From assembly GCA_016872715.1 (NCBI GenBank), contig VGZD01000036.1:1-33748 (forward strand): a stretch of DNA of 33,748 bases, given 5' to 3'. Numbering within the stretch: the first letter of the stretch is position 1; each line of letters begins with the position of its first letter. The notes beneath the pieces were generated by a model, which saw only the letters and a program-made list of their open reading frames with translations, had not been told where the DNA came from and made no database searches. The DNA comes from Planctomycetota bacterium. Lineage in GTDB: Bacteria; Planctomycetota; UBA1135; GCA-002686595. Below are positions 8,288 through 16,328 of the stretch, piece after piece. The position numbers and the translations under genes were made by a program.

Positions 8288-9682
8288 CTACACCAGTTCG
8301 TGGTCGGGCACGCGCTCGACCTCGAGGGGGCGGTCGGGGCGCGAGGTGAGACCGTAGGTGAGCTTGAGCGGCGCGGCGCCGAGAGCTTGCGCGATCGTGG
8401 CGAGTTCGGATTGGAGCGTGGCGGTGGAGAGCTTGCCGTCGGGGAGCACGATGGCGACGACCGGGCGGCCCGCGGCGGTGCGCGCGGCGGCGCGGATGTA
8501 GCGACCGGGATGGCGGGCGATCTCGGGGAGCTCGTCGCCGACGAGCTCGGCGGCCTCGTGGCGCAGGTGGTCGAGGACGAAGTCGACCGTGGCTTCGTCG
8601 AGCAGGCGCGGGAGGTCGGGCTCGATGAATTGCTCCAGCACGCGCGCTCCGCGACCGGCGTGGATGAGCGAGAGGTGCGGCTGCAGGTGGCGGTAGTGGA
8701 ATTGCAGGAAGCGGTCGGCAATGCGGTAGCTGCCGCGGCGCGAGCGCAGCGGGTCGGGATCGGTGAGCGGGACCTCGCGCTCGACGAGGCGCAGTTCGCG
8801 CAGCGTGTGCAGGTACTTGTTGGCGGTCGTCGAATCGACGCCGACATCGGTCGCGATGTCGTTGAGCTTGCTCGCGCCGCGCGCGATCGCAGCGAGCAGC
8901 GAGTTGTAGGTGGCGGGGTTGGAGAGCTCGGAGCGCAGGAGGAACTGCACCTCGTCGAACAGGAAACCCTCGGGCCGCAGGATGTCGCGCAGGAGGTTCT
9001 CGCGCAGCGGGCGCGAGGCGTCGAAGCGGCGCAGGTAGGCGGGCATGCCGCCGAGCACCGAGTAGCCGAGCACGCGCTGCTCGAGCTTCCAGTGGGGGAA
9101 GAAGGACAGCGTCTCGAGTGGGCGCAGGGGCTCGAGGCGGCGCTGCGCGGTGCGGCGACCGAAGAGCGGCGAGCGCTCGGCGAGCACCTCGTTCTCCATG
9201 AACGAGACTTGGCTGCCGCACAGGACCAGCATCAGCGAGCTGTGCTTGCCGCGCGTGTCCCAGAAGCGCTGGAGTTGCGACGGCACGCTCTTGTGCGCCT
9301 CGCACAGGTAGGGGAACTCGTCGAGCACGACGACGAGGCGCTCGCCCGCCGCGCGCTCGGCGAGAAAACCGAGCGCCGCACCCCAGTCGGGGAACTCGAC
9401 GTCGCTGGCGAGCGTGTCGCCGAGCTCGCTGGCGATGGCGGCACGGAACGCGCGCAGGTTGTCGCGGTCGCGGACCTGTGCCGCGAGGAAGTACACGGCC
9501 TTGCGCCCCGAGCAGAACTGCTGGAGCAGCTCGGTCTTGCCGACGCGGCGGCGGCCGTAGAGCACGAACATCTCCGGCCGGCCCGAGTCCGCCAACTCGT
9601 TCAAGAAAGCGAGCTCGCGCTCGCGGCCGAGGAAGGGGGGCACTGTGGCCCCGCTGGCGCCGCCGGTCGACTGCACGTTCAT
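8288..9682 (-). CDS. AAA-family ATPase with DUF234-type C-terminus (COG1672-like)
   Basis: The protein has 464 residues. Walker A is GRRRVGKT (43-50) and Walker B is LVVVLDE (D121-E122), the pattern of the STAND-like ATPases often called archaeal-type ATPases (COG1672). After the ATPase lid, ASKLNDIATDVGVDSTTANKYL (about 279-300) forms a winged helix with an evident recognition helix. The C-terminal 130 residues occupy the place of DUF234. DUF234 proteins normally carry an Asp and a Glu-x-Lys of a nuclease-like fold. Here the corresponding strands read GRYIRAAA and VVAIVLPDGK, so the acidic residues look lost. It has its own AT-rich promoter with a perfect inverted repeat at 9703-9724 and is separated from the upstream protease gene by a strong hairpin. 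Function in this group is poorly known; a DNA-binding or regulatory role is inference. Confidence 0.85.
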   Translation of the reverse strand: MNVQSTGGASGATVPPFLGRERELAFLNELADSGRPEMFVLYGRRRVGKTELLQQFCSGRKAVYFLAAQVRDRDNLRAFRAAIASELGDTLASDVEFPDWGAALGFLAERAAGERLVVVLDEFPYLCEAHKSVPSQLQRFWDTRGKHSSLMLVLCGSQVSFMENEVLAERSPLFGRRTAQRRLEPLRPLETLSFFPHWKLEQRVLGYSVLGGMPAYLRRFDASRPLRENLLRDILRPEGFLFDEVQFLLRSELSNPATYNSLLAAIARGASKLNDIATDVGVDSTTANKYLHTLRELRLVEREVPLTDPDPLRSRRGSYRIADRFLQFHYRHLQPHLSLIHAGRGARVLEQFIEPDLPRLLDEATVDFVLDHLRHEAAELVGDELPEIARHPGRYIRAAARTAAGRPVVAIVLPDGKLSTATLQSELATIAQALGAAPLKLTYGLTSRPDRPLEVERVPDHELV

Positions 9683-9702
9683 GGCGGAACTATATCGTCC
9701 AG

Positions 9703-9724
9703 TATTATACGCACAAGTATAATA
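9703..9724. promoter_or_regulatory. Perfect 8-bp inverted repeat with a TATAAT box on each strand
   Basis: TATTATAC (9703-9710) and GTATAATA (9717-9724) are perfect inverted copies separated by six bases, in an AT-rich patch of a very GC-rich region. On the minus strand TATAAT occupies 9709-9704, about 22 bases before the ATPase ATG, and is preceded by TG two bases upstream, resembling an extended -10 box. The mirror copy gives a TATAAT on the plus strand at 9718-9723. It is a likely promoter with an embedded operator; autoregulation by the winged-helix ATPase is a guess. Confidence 0.6.
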
Positions 9725-9738
9725 AAGCCGTGCGGAAG

Positions 9739-9762
9739 GGCCTTTCTGACGTCAGGAAGGCC
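9739..9762. repeat. 24-bp near-perfect palindrome centred on TGACGTCA
   Basis: The half-sites GGCCTTTCTGAC and GTCAGGAAGGCC differ from perfect dyad symmetry by one base. GAAG and CTTC continue the symmetry outside, with one bulged base. It lies 14 bp upstream of the inverted-repeat promoter of the ATPase gene, the usual place for an activator or repressor site. As RNA it would also form a stable hairpin, so a termination role after the protease gene is possible, but no T-run follows on either strand. Confidence 0.5.
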
Positions 9763-9853
9763 ACTTCGGCGAGCGAGCCGACCCTGCGCGGCATTGGGTT
9801 AGCAAGGGCGCGGGGGTGCGTCCGAGCGGGTGGAGTGGGCACGTCGCAAGCGT

Positions 9854-9889
9854 GCGGGGCGCGCCCGGACGGATCCGGACGCGCCCCGC
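9854..9889 (-). terminator. GC-rich hairpin after the metalloprotease gene
   Basis: GCGGGGCGCG (9854-9863) pairs perfectly with CGCGCCCCGC (9880-9889). The inside continues as a five-pair stem with a CGGA loop after one mismatch, making about 15 paired bases. It sits 30 bases beyond the stop of the protease gene at 9919. There is no T-tract, which is common for hairpin terminators in GC-rich genomes. Confidence 0.5.
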
Positions 9890-9918
9890 GCTCGATGCTC
9901 GCGTGCGGCGGGCGTCTG

Positions 9919-12438
9919 CTACGGAACGAAGGTCACGCGCAGGCCGTTGGAGAGGTTCGTATTCGAGCCGCCGGCGGCGGTGTCGCGGAACCAGGCTTGG
10001 AAGAACCACGTGCTGCCGGAGACGAGCGCGCCCGCGGCGGGCGCCTGCGCGTTGTTCACCGCGTTGCTCAGCGTGGTGCCGACGGCGTTGGAAATGCCGA
10101 GGCGTCGCACGGGGCTCGCGACGCACTTGGTGCCGTTGCCGAACGGCGTCTGCGACGCGCTCGAGCCAAACAGGAACAGGCCGGCGGAACCGGTCGGAAC
10201 GGGCGTGGCCGAGAGCACGAGGTTGTTCGCGGCGATGCTCGCGCTTCCGGTGGCCGAGATCAGCGCCGCGCCGCCGCTCGAGTTGGCGCTCGAGGTGCAG
10301 TAGGCGAAGCCGATGCCGCTCGTGCAGCTCTGGCCGGAGATGCGGAAGCCGTCGAGGCCCGCTTCGACGATCGAGGCCGTGCCGCTGTCGTTCGCGGTCA
10401 CGCGGATGCGCATGCTCGCGCCGAGCGGAACGCCGAGCGCCGCGATCGAGGCTCCAGTGATCGAGCCCGAGCGCCACGCGTTGCTGTCGGTGGTGTGGCG
10501 CGCGATCTGCGTCCACGGACCGGCGAGGCCGCTCGAGCTGATGTCGAAGGTGAGTGCGTCGACGCCGTCGGCCACCGTGAGCCGCAGGTAGTAGAAGTAG
10601 TCGATGCGCGCGTTGGGAATCGAGAGGTCGAGCGCGGGCGAGAAGAGCTGCACCGAGCCGCCGTCGACGTCGGTGTTGCCGTTCGCGTTCTGCGTGAGCC
10701 AGCACGAGCCCGAACCATCGCCGTCGGTTGCGGGGTCGTAGGCCCAGCTCGGATCGTTGACGGGCACGCCGCGCTGCCACTGGCCTGCCGTGGCGCCGAC
10801 GATGGCGGTGGTCCAGCCGAGATCGGACTGGAAGTTGTCGTTGAAGGTCGTGGCGAGCGAGCCGACCTGCGCCGAGAGCGGCGTCGCCGGAGCACCCGCG
10901 GGGTAGCTCATCTGTCCGCAGCTCTGCTCATCGAACTCGTAGTACCACTGCGGCGTTTCCGTGCACAGGAACGCCGGCAGCGAGGCCGAGTGCGTGCCGT
11001 TGCCGTTGCTCGCGAGGTTCACCGTCGCCCACGGCATCGCGGGGCTGGCGCGCCAGCGCAGGCGCACATCACCGACCGGGACGCCCGCGATCGTGGCCGT
11101 CACCGGCGTCGCCTGCAGCGGCGCGACGAGCGCGAGCTCGGTGCCCGAGATGCCCGCATAGATCGGCAAGCAGGCGTTCGCGGCGTTGGTCATGTCCGCG
11201 GCCGAGCCCGGATGGAAGTACGTCGTGATATTGGCGGTGCCGCCGGAGCACAGGTGGCAGTAGCTCATCACCGTGCCTTGGTTCGAGCAAACCTGCGCGG
11301 TCTGGCACGAGCCGAAGTACTGCGACGGCGGGCACTGGTCGAGCGGCGGGCAGTAGCTGTGCGTGTGGAGCGCGTTGAAGTTGTGGCCGAGCTCGTGCGC
11401 GCAGACGATGAAGTCCCAGTTATTGGGCTGCTGCTGGATCGGGAAGCTGATCGTGCCGTTCAAGTTGCCGGAGACGGCGAAGTTGTAGTTGTTGTTGCAC
11501 AGCACGTTGAGCCACGCGACGCCGCCGCCGAGCGCCGCACCGCTCATGAAGTGTCCGACGCGACCGCCGTTGGGAATGTTGCCGACCCACGCGCTGCGGA
11601 ACTCGTTCAACATCGCGCTCGATGTGCCGGGCGCGTCCGGCGTCGTCCACGGGTCGCTCGCGGTCGAGTAGAAGCCGACGTAGGGGAACGTCAGGATCGT
11701 CGAAGCCTGCGTCTCGTAGCGATCCGAGATGAAGGACCAGAGCGTCGTGGTGTACGCGGCCTGCGCGCTCGTGTTGTTGAAGCGCGTGTAGTACTGGTAG
11801 TCGCTCTCGATCGAGACCTTGCACTCGCGCAGCGCGCAGCCGCCGCCGAGGAGCTGCGAGACGCCCGGAGTCGAAGGCTGCGGGACGGGAGTGACGGACG
11901 AGCCGGGCGTCGGGAGCACGGCACAGTCGTTCGCGAGCGCCATGCCGCGCGCGTTGAGTTCGCTCTCCTCGACGAGCAGCACGTCGCCCGACTGCCAGTC
12001 GCCGCTCGCAGCGGGACGCGTGATGAGGTGCACGAGGCCGCTGCCCGTCTGGATCCAGCCCTGCGCGCCGACGTGCGAGAAGGACAACATCGCGTCGCTC
12101 CCCGGCAGGCCCGCGATCGAGCCCTTCCAGATCGTGAGGTCGAGGCCGTCGAGCAGGTCCGCGCGCGGTGCGCCGTTCACGTGGAAGCGGAAGCCCATGC
12201 GCTCGTGTTCGATGCGGCGCAGGTCGAGGTCCACCATGCGGCCGTCGGGCAGCAGCACGCCCGAGAGCACGGCCGTGGCCGGGCCGACGAGGTCGTCGAT
12301 GCGCTCGTGAGCGAGCGTGTAGCGCAGGCCGCCGGAGGCCGCGTCGTTGCCCGCGAGATCGAGCGGGAAAGTCTGCTGGGCGAGGGCCGGGGTCGCGAAG
12401 AGCAGGCCGGCAAGCGTGAAGGGGTGGGACGGGGTCAT
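9919..12438 (-). CDS. Secreted reprolysin-like (M12B-type metzincin) metalloprotease, copy 1
   Basis: The product has 839 residues with a signal peptide (FTLAGLLFATPALAQ, cleavage near 20). Residues 22-200 are a pro-domain-like region. The zinc site is H348-E-L-G-H352-N-F-N-A-L-H358, with a Met-turn VMSY (M391) and a surrounding set of cysteines (YCPP, DQC, GSCQ, QVC, YCHLC), as in M12B peptidases. The Gly usually found three residues after the second His is Asn355. After the catalytic domain come an Ig-like stretch and a jelly-roll/MAM-like region (about 515-700; DNFQSDLGW, GDGSGSCWLT, LFSPALDLS). Residues 705-839 form the C-terminal module ending LSNGLRVTFVP, shared with the gene at 12576 and more distantly with the cytochrome at 3813. 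It is a tandem paralogue of its upstream neighbour, 137 bases away. Substrate unknown. Confidence 0.9.
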   Translation of the reverse strand: MTPSHPFTLAGLLFATPALAQQTFPLDLAGNDAASGGLRYTLAHERIDDLVGPATAVLSGVLLPDGRMVDLDLRRIEHERMGFRFHVNGAPRADLLDGLDLTIWKGSIAGLPGSDAMLSFSHVGAQGWIQTGSGLVHLITRPAASGDWQSGDVLLVEESELNARGMALANDCAVLPTPGSSVTPVPQPSTPGVSQLLGGGCALRECKVSIESDYQYYTRFNNTSAQAAYTTTLWSFISDRYETQASTILTFPYVGFYSTASDPWTTPDAPGTSSAMLNEFRSAWVGNIPNGGRVGHFMSGAALGGGVAWLNVLCNNNYNFAVSGNLNGTISFPIQQQPNNWDFIVCAHELGHNFNALHTHSYCPPLDQCPPSQYFGSCQTAQVCSNQGTVMSYCHLCSGGTANITTYFHPGSAADMTNAANACLPIYAGISGTELALVAPLQATPVTATIAGVPVGDVRLRWRASPAMPWATVNLASNGNGTHSASLPAFLCTETPQWYYEFDEQSCGQMSYPAGAPATPLSAQVGSLATTFNDNFQSDLGWTTAIVGATAGQWQRGVPVNDPSWAYDPATDGDGSGSCWLTQNANGNTDVDGGSVQLFSPALDLSIPNARIDYFYYLRLTVADGVDALTFDISSSGLAGPWTQIARHTTDSNAWRSGSITGASIAALGVPLGASMRIRVTANDSGTASIVEAGLDGFRISGQSCTSGIGFAYCTSSANSSGGAALISATGSASIAANNLVLSATPVPTGSAGLFLFGSSASQTPFGNGTKCVASPVRRLGISNAVGTTLSNAVNNAQAPAAGALVSGSTWFFQAWFRDTAAGGSNTNLSNGLRVTFVP

Positions 12439-12544
12439 GGGAGGAGTGGGTCGCGGATGGAAGTTGGGTGTCGAGGTCTGTGGGACGGCCGCCGCCGTGC
12501 ACGGGTTCCCAAACCGGCCGCCCCCCTTCGATTATGGCTCGCGC

Positions 12545-12565
12545 GGGCACTCGGCGGGGGTGCCC
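12545..12565 (-). terminator. Possible hairpin after the second metalloprotease gene
   Basis: GGGCAC (12545-12550) pairs with GTGCCC (12560-12565) across a nine-base loop, ten bases beyond the stop codon of the upstream protease gene. The stem is short and no T-tract follows, so it may be only a partial terminator between the two proteases. Confidence 0.3.
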
Positions 12566-12575
12566 AGGGGGGAAA

Positions 12576-15128
12576 TCAGGGCACGAAGGTCAGCCGCAGG
12601 CCGTCCGAGAGCATCGTGGCGGCGTTTCCGAAGCCGTTGTCGCGGAACCAGGCTTGGAAGTACCACGTCGTGCCGGGCACGAGGACGCCGGACGCCGACC
12701 CGGCGCTCGAGTCCACGACGTGGCGCAGGCTCGATCCGTTGCCGGACACCACCGGCAGCCGACGCGTCGGATTGCCGACGCACTTGACGCCGCTGCCGAA
12801 GTTCGAGAACGACGGTGAGCTTCCATAGAGGAAGAGGCCGTAGGTCGAGCTGGGCACGGGAGCGGCGGTGAGCACGAGGTCGTTCGCTGCGATGCTGGTC
12901 GAGCCGTCTCCGAAGATGCGCGCTGGCGCGCCGCTCGAGTTGCCGATCGAGATGCAATAGGAGAGGCCGAGCGGGCCGTTGCATTCGACGTGGCCGACGC
13001 GGAAGCCGTCGAGTCCGGCCTCGACCGTCGATGGCGCGCCGCTGTCGTTGGCGGTGAAGCGCACGCGCATGTTGGCGCTGATCGGGACGCCGAGCGCGGC
13101 GATCGACGCGACCGGGATCGAGTGCGTGCGCCACGCCGCGGCGCTCGAAGTGTGGCGCGCGATCTCCACCCACGGCCCCAAGCCGCCCGCGGGGCTCACT
13201 TCGAGCTTGAGCATGTCGATGCCGTTGGCGATCGACAGGCGCAGGAAGAAATAGTAGTCGAGCGACACGTCGTTGCCGCGCAGATCGAGCGGTGGCGAGA
13301 GCAGCAGCACCGAGCCCACGTCGACGTCGCTAGCGCCGAGCACGTTGCCCGTCAGCCAACACGAGCCCGATCCGTCGCCGTCCGCCTGCGGTGCGTAGGT
13401 CCAGTTCGGGTCGTTCACCGGCACGCCGCGCTGCCAGAGCCCGCTCGTCGCACCGACGTTGACCGGGATCCAGCCCTGATCCGTCTCGAAGGAGTCGGCG
13501 AACGCGTTCACGTGGCTTCCCACGACGGCAGCGAGCGGCGTCGCGGGCGCGCTGGCGGGAAAGCGAACCGTCCCGCAGCTCGCCTCGTCGAATTCGTAGT
13601 ACCACTGCGGCGTGTCGGAGCACGAAAAGCCCGGCAGCGAGCCGGTCCATGTGCCGCCGCCTTGCGCCGCGAAGTTCACGAGCTGCCATGGCATGCCGGG
13701 GCTCGCGCGCCAGAACGCGCGCACCTGACCGAGCGGAGTGCCGGAGATCGCGACGCTCTGCGAAGTCGGCTGGAACGGAGCCAAGACGTTCGGCGGGGTT
13801 GCGCTGATCGCCTGATACTCGGGCAAGCAGGCCAGCGCCGCGGCGCTCATGTCCTGCGCGGAGCGCGGATGGAACGACGGATTCACATTGCCCAGCCCGC
13901 CGCTGCACAGGTGGCAGTAGCTCATCAACGTGCCCTGATTCGTGCAGACCTGCTGCGTCTGGCAGGCGCCGAAGTAGCCAACTGGCGAGCACTCGTCGAC
14001 GGGCGGGCAGTAGTCGTGCGTGTGCGGCGCCGAGAAGTTGTGACCGAGCTCGTGCGCGCACACCATGAAGTCCCAGTTCGCGGGGTGCAGTTGCACGGGG
14101 AAAGGCACGGCGGCGTTGAGATTGCCCGACACCGCGAAGTTGTAGGTGGAGTCGCACAGCACGCCCAGCCACGCGACGCCGCCACCGAGATTCGCGCCGC
14201 TCATGAAGTGCCCGAGGCGCGCTCCGGCGGGGAGCTGTCCGATCCACGCGGCTTGGAACTCGCCGAGCATCGCGCCCGCGTCTCCGCCCGTGTCGGGCGT
14301 GGACCACGGATCGCTCCCGCTGGTGTAGAAGCCGACGTACGGGAAGGTGAGGATCGTCGCGGCCTGCGTCTCGTAGCGATCGGAGATGAACGCCCAGAGA
14401 GTCGCCGTGTAGCTCGCCTGCGCGGCGACGTTGTTGAAGCGCTGGTAGTACTGGACGTCGCTCTCGATCGCGAGCTTGCACTCGCGCAGCGTGCACGAGC
14501 CCGAGCCGAGGAACGCGGGCGCAGCGTTGCCCGTCTGGACCGGAGCCACGCTCGCGCGCGGCGGGCGCAGCATCGAGCAGGCGCCGAATCCCGACGTGCT
14601 CGCGGAGCCTCCGGTGAGCGCGGTCAGACTCGCTTCGCTCGTCATCAGGACATCGCTGTTCCACCAGTCGCCGCCGGGAGCTGGCCGCGCGATCAGGTGC
14701 ACGAGCTGCGCGCCCGTGTCGATCCAGCCCTGCGCGCCCAGATGCGAGAACGCGACGTGAACATCGCTCCCCGCCACGCCGCGCACGACGCCTTTCCAGA
14801 GCGAGAGCGACAGTCCGTCGAGCAGGCCGAGCGCCGGCGCGCCATCGACATGAAAGGCGAAGCCGTGGCGTTCGATGCGCATGCGCTCGAGCGCGAGTTC
14901 GACCGTGCTGCCATCGGGCAGCGGCACCCACATCGCCCCGACCTGTCCCAAGTCCGCGAGCTCGTCCACGCGCGCGTGGTCCACTGTCCACACCAGTCCG
15001 CCGGTCGTGCCTTGCACACCCCCGAGCTCCAACGGCCACGACCCCTGGCCGTGGACCGGCAGTGCCGTCGAGCACAGCAAGATGGCGGCCGAGAAACTGC
15101 TGGGCACAGGCAGGGAGACCTCGCGCAT
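12576..15128 (-). CDS. Secreted reprolysin-like metalloprotease, copy 2
   Basis: The product has 850 residues and is a full-length paralogue of the neighbour at 9919, alignable from signal peptide to C-terminus. The signal peptide is SFSAAILLCSTALPVHGQ (about 11-28). The zinc motif is H359-E-L-G-H363-N-F-S-A-P-H369, with Ser366 where metzincins usually have Gly. The Met-turn is LMSY (M402) and the same Cys pattern is present (YCPP, DEC, GACQ, QVC, YCHLC). Identical blocks such as SFISDRYETQA-type and LTFPYVGFY segments show a tandem duplication. The jelly-roll-like region (GDGSGSCWLT, LLLSPPLDLR) and the C-terminal module at 716-850 (LSDGLRLTFVP) follow. A hairpin with a TTT end lies just upstream at 15148-15165, so the gene probably has its own promoter in a very short leader. 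Target unknown. Confidence 0.9.
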   Translation of the reverse strand: MREVSLPVPSSFSAAILLCSTALPVHGQGSWPLELGGVQGTTGGLVWTVDHARVDELADLGQVGAMWVPLPDGSTVELALERMRIERHGFAFHVDGAPALGLLDGLSLSLWKGVVRGVAGSDVHVAFSHLGAQGWIDTGAQLVHLIARPAPGGDWWNSDVLMTSEASLTALTGGSASTSGFGACSMLRPPRASVAPVQTGNAAPAFLGSGSCTLRECKLAIESDVQYYQRFNNVAAQASYTATLWAFISDRYETQAATILTFPYVGFYTSGSDPWSTPDTGGDAGAMLGEFQAAWIGQLPAGARLGHFMSGANLGGGVAWLGVLCDSTYNFAVSGNLNAAVPFPVQLHPANWDFMVCAHELGHNFSAPHTHDYCPPVDECSPVGYFGACQTQQVCTNQGTLMSYCHLCSGGLGNVNPSFHPRSAQDMSAAALACLPEYQAISATPPNVLAPFQPTSQSVAISGTPLGQVRAFWRASPGMPWQLVNFAAQGGGTWTGSLPGFSCSDTPQWYYEFDEASCGTVRFPASAPATPLAAVVGSHVNAFADSFETDQGWIPVNVGATSGLWQRGVPVNDPNWTYAPQADGDGSGSCWLTGNVLGASDVDVGSVLLLSPPLDLRGNDVSLDYYFFLRLSIANGIDMLKLEVSPAGGLGPWVEIARHTSSAAAWRTHSIPVASIAALGVPISANMRVRFTANDSGAPSTVEAGLDGFRVGHVECNGPLGLSYCISIGNSSGAPARIFGDGSTSIAANDLVLTAAPVPSSTYGLFLYGSSPSFSNFGSGVKCVGNPTRRLPVVSGNGSSLRHVVDSSAGSASGVLVPGTTWYFQAWFRDNGFGNAATMLSDGLRLTFVP

Positions 15129-15147
15129 CCCACCAGTCTACTTCAAA

Positions 15148-15165
15148 CCCCCGCGCTCTTGGGGG
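15148..15165 (-). terminator. Hairpin terminator after the THUMP methyltransferase gene
   Basis: On the minus strand CCCCC, an eight-base loop and GGGGG are followed directly by TTT. It lies 12 bases past the methyltransferase stop and 20 bases before the protease ATG. Stem and short T-run suit a factor-independent terminator separating the RNA-processing pair from the protease genes. Confidence 0.45.
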
Positions 15166-15176
15166 CGCGCGCTTGC

Positions 15177-16328
15177 CTAGCTTGGATCGCCGATCTCGGC
15201 GCGCAGGATCGAGCACTCGATGCCGCCGTTGAGCACGCGCGTGGACTCGGCGCCCTTGAGGCCGAGCTCGTGCGCGATGGCGCCCGTGGGGACGAGCAGG
15301 GCGACGTGAAATCCGGCGCAGCGCTCGCGCAGCCAGACGCCGAAGTCGCGGTACAGCCGCGCGGCGTCGCGCGTGTCGCCGATGCGCTCGCCCCACGGCG
15401 GGTTGCTCGCGAGCCACGCGCCCCAGCCCTTGCGCGGCGTGAAGTCGAGCGCGTTGCCCTGCTCGAGCTCGAGCGCGCCTTCGAGGCCTGCTGCGGCGGC
15501 GTTTTCGCGCGCGCCTTCGAGCATCTTGGCGTCGATGTCGCGGCCGATCAGGCGCGCCTTCGAAGTCTTCACGGCGGCGCGCGCATCCGCGCGCAGCTTC
15601 GCTCCGAGGCGCGCGTCGTGGCCGGGCCAGCGCTCGACGCCGAAACGCTCGCGGAACAGACCGGGCGCCATGTTGCGCGCGATCAGACCGGCTTCGATCA
15701 GCACGGTGCCGGAGCCGCAGAACGGGTCGAGGAGCGGCGCGCGCTGGTCCCAGCGCGCGACTTGCACGAGCGCCGCGGCGAAAGTCTCCGCGAGCGGGGC
15801 GCGACCTTGGAATGTCCGCCAGCCGCGCTTGTGCAGCGACTCGCCGGAGGTGTCGACGAGCAGCGTGCAGCGATCGCGGAACACGTGCGCGTAGACGCCG
15901 AGCTCGGCGTCTTCCTTGGCGACCGTCGGTCGCGTGCCGTGCTTGTCGCGCAGGTGATCGCAGATGGCATCCTTGACGCGCTGCTCGATGAACAGCGAGT
16001 GGTCGAGCTCGGAAAGGGCGGTGTGCGCGTCGACGATCAGCGTGCCGTCGGGCCGCACGAAGCGCTCCCACTCCACGCCGCGAGCGCCGGCGTAGAGCAT
16101 GTCCGCATCGCGCGCTTCGAAGCGCGCCACGCGCATCAGAACGCGAATGGCCGTGCGCAACCACAGGTTCGCGCGCAGCGCGTCGTAGAGCGTGCCCTCG
16201 AAGTACACGCCGCCGACCTGTCGCTCGACCTTCGAGAGTCCGAGCTCACGCACTTCCGCATGCAGCAGGGGCTCGAGGCCCGGCGCGCACGTGGCGAAGA
16301 AGCGCTCGCGGTGCGCCGTGGAGCTCAC
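15177..16328 (-). CDS. THUMP-domain class I RNA methyltransferase (RlmL/Trm14-like)
   Basis: Using the GTG at 16328 the protein has 383 residues. It begins with the ferredoxin-like/THUMP pattern typical of this family (RFFATCAPGLEPLLHAEVREL at the start, VDAHTALSELDHS near 99-111). The Rossmann methyltransferase part has LLDPFCGSGTVLIEAG (motif I, D201-T207), an IGRDID acidic loop (261-266) and ASNPPWGER, whose N309-P-P-W312 is the catalytic motif of N2-guanine and related base methyltransferases. It should methylate a guanine N2 in 23S rRNA or tRNA; which one cannot be told from sequence. The GTG overlaps the stop of the exonuclease gene in a GTGA tetranucleotide, so translation is probably coupled. 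A longer frame to 16415 exists but its extra residues lie inside the exonuclease gene and look non-coding. Confidence 0.88.
   Translation of the reverse strand: MSSTAHRERFFATCAPGLEPLLHAEVRELGLSKVERQVGGVYFEGTLYDALRANLWLRTAIRVLMRVARFEARDADMLYAGARGVEWERFVRPDGTLIVDAHTALSELDHSLFIEQRVKDAICDHLRDKHGTRPTVAKEDAELGVYAHVFRDRCTLLVDTSGESLHKRGWRTFQGRAPLAETFAAALVQVARWDQRAPLLDPFCGSGTVLIEAGLIARNMAPGLFRERFGVERWPGHDARLGAKLRADARAAVKTSKARLIGRDIDAKMLEGARENAAAAGLEGALELEQGNALDFTPRKGWGAWLASNPPWGERIGDTRDAARLYRDFGVWLRERCAGFHVALLVPTGAIAHELGLKGAESTRVLNGGIECSILRAEIGDPS

Noticed and set aside
9478..12828. Plus-strand frame of 1,116 codons
   Set aside because: It spans the antisense of the metalloprotease and ATPase genes and the intergenic hairpins; low-complexity Arg/Ala/Val content with no domain.
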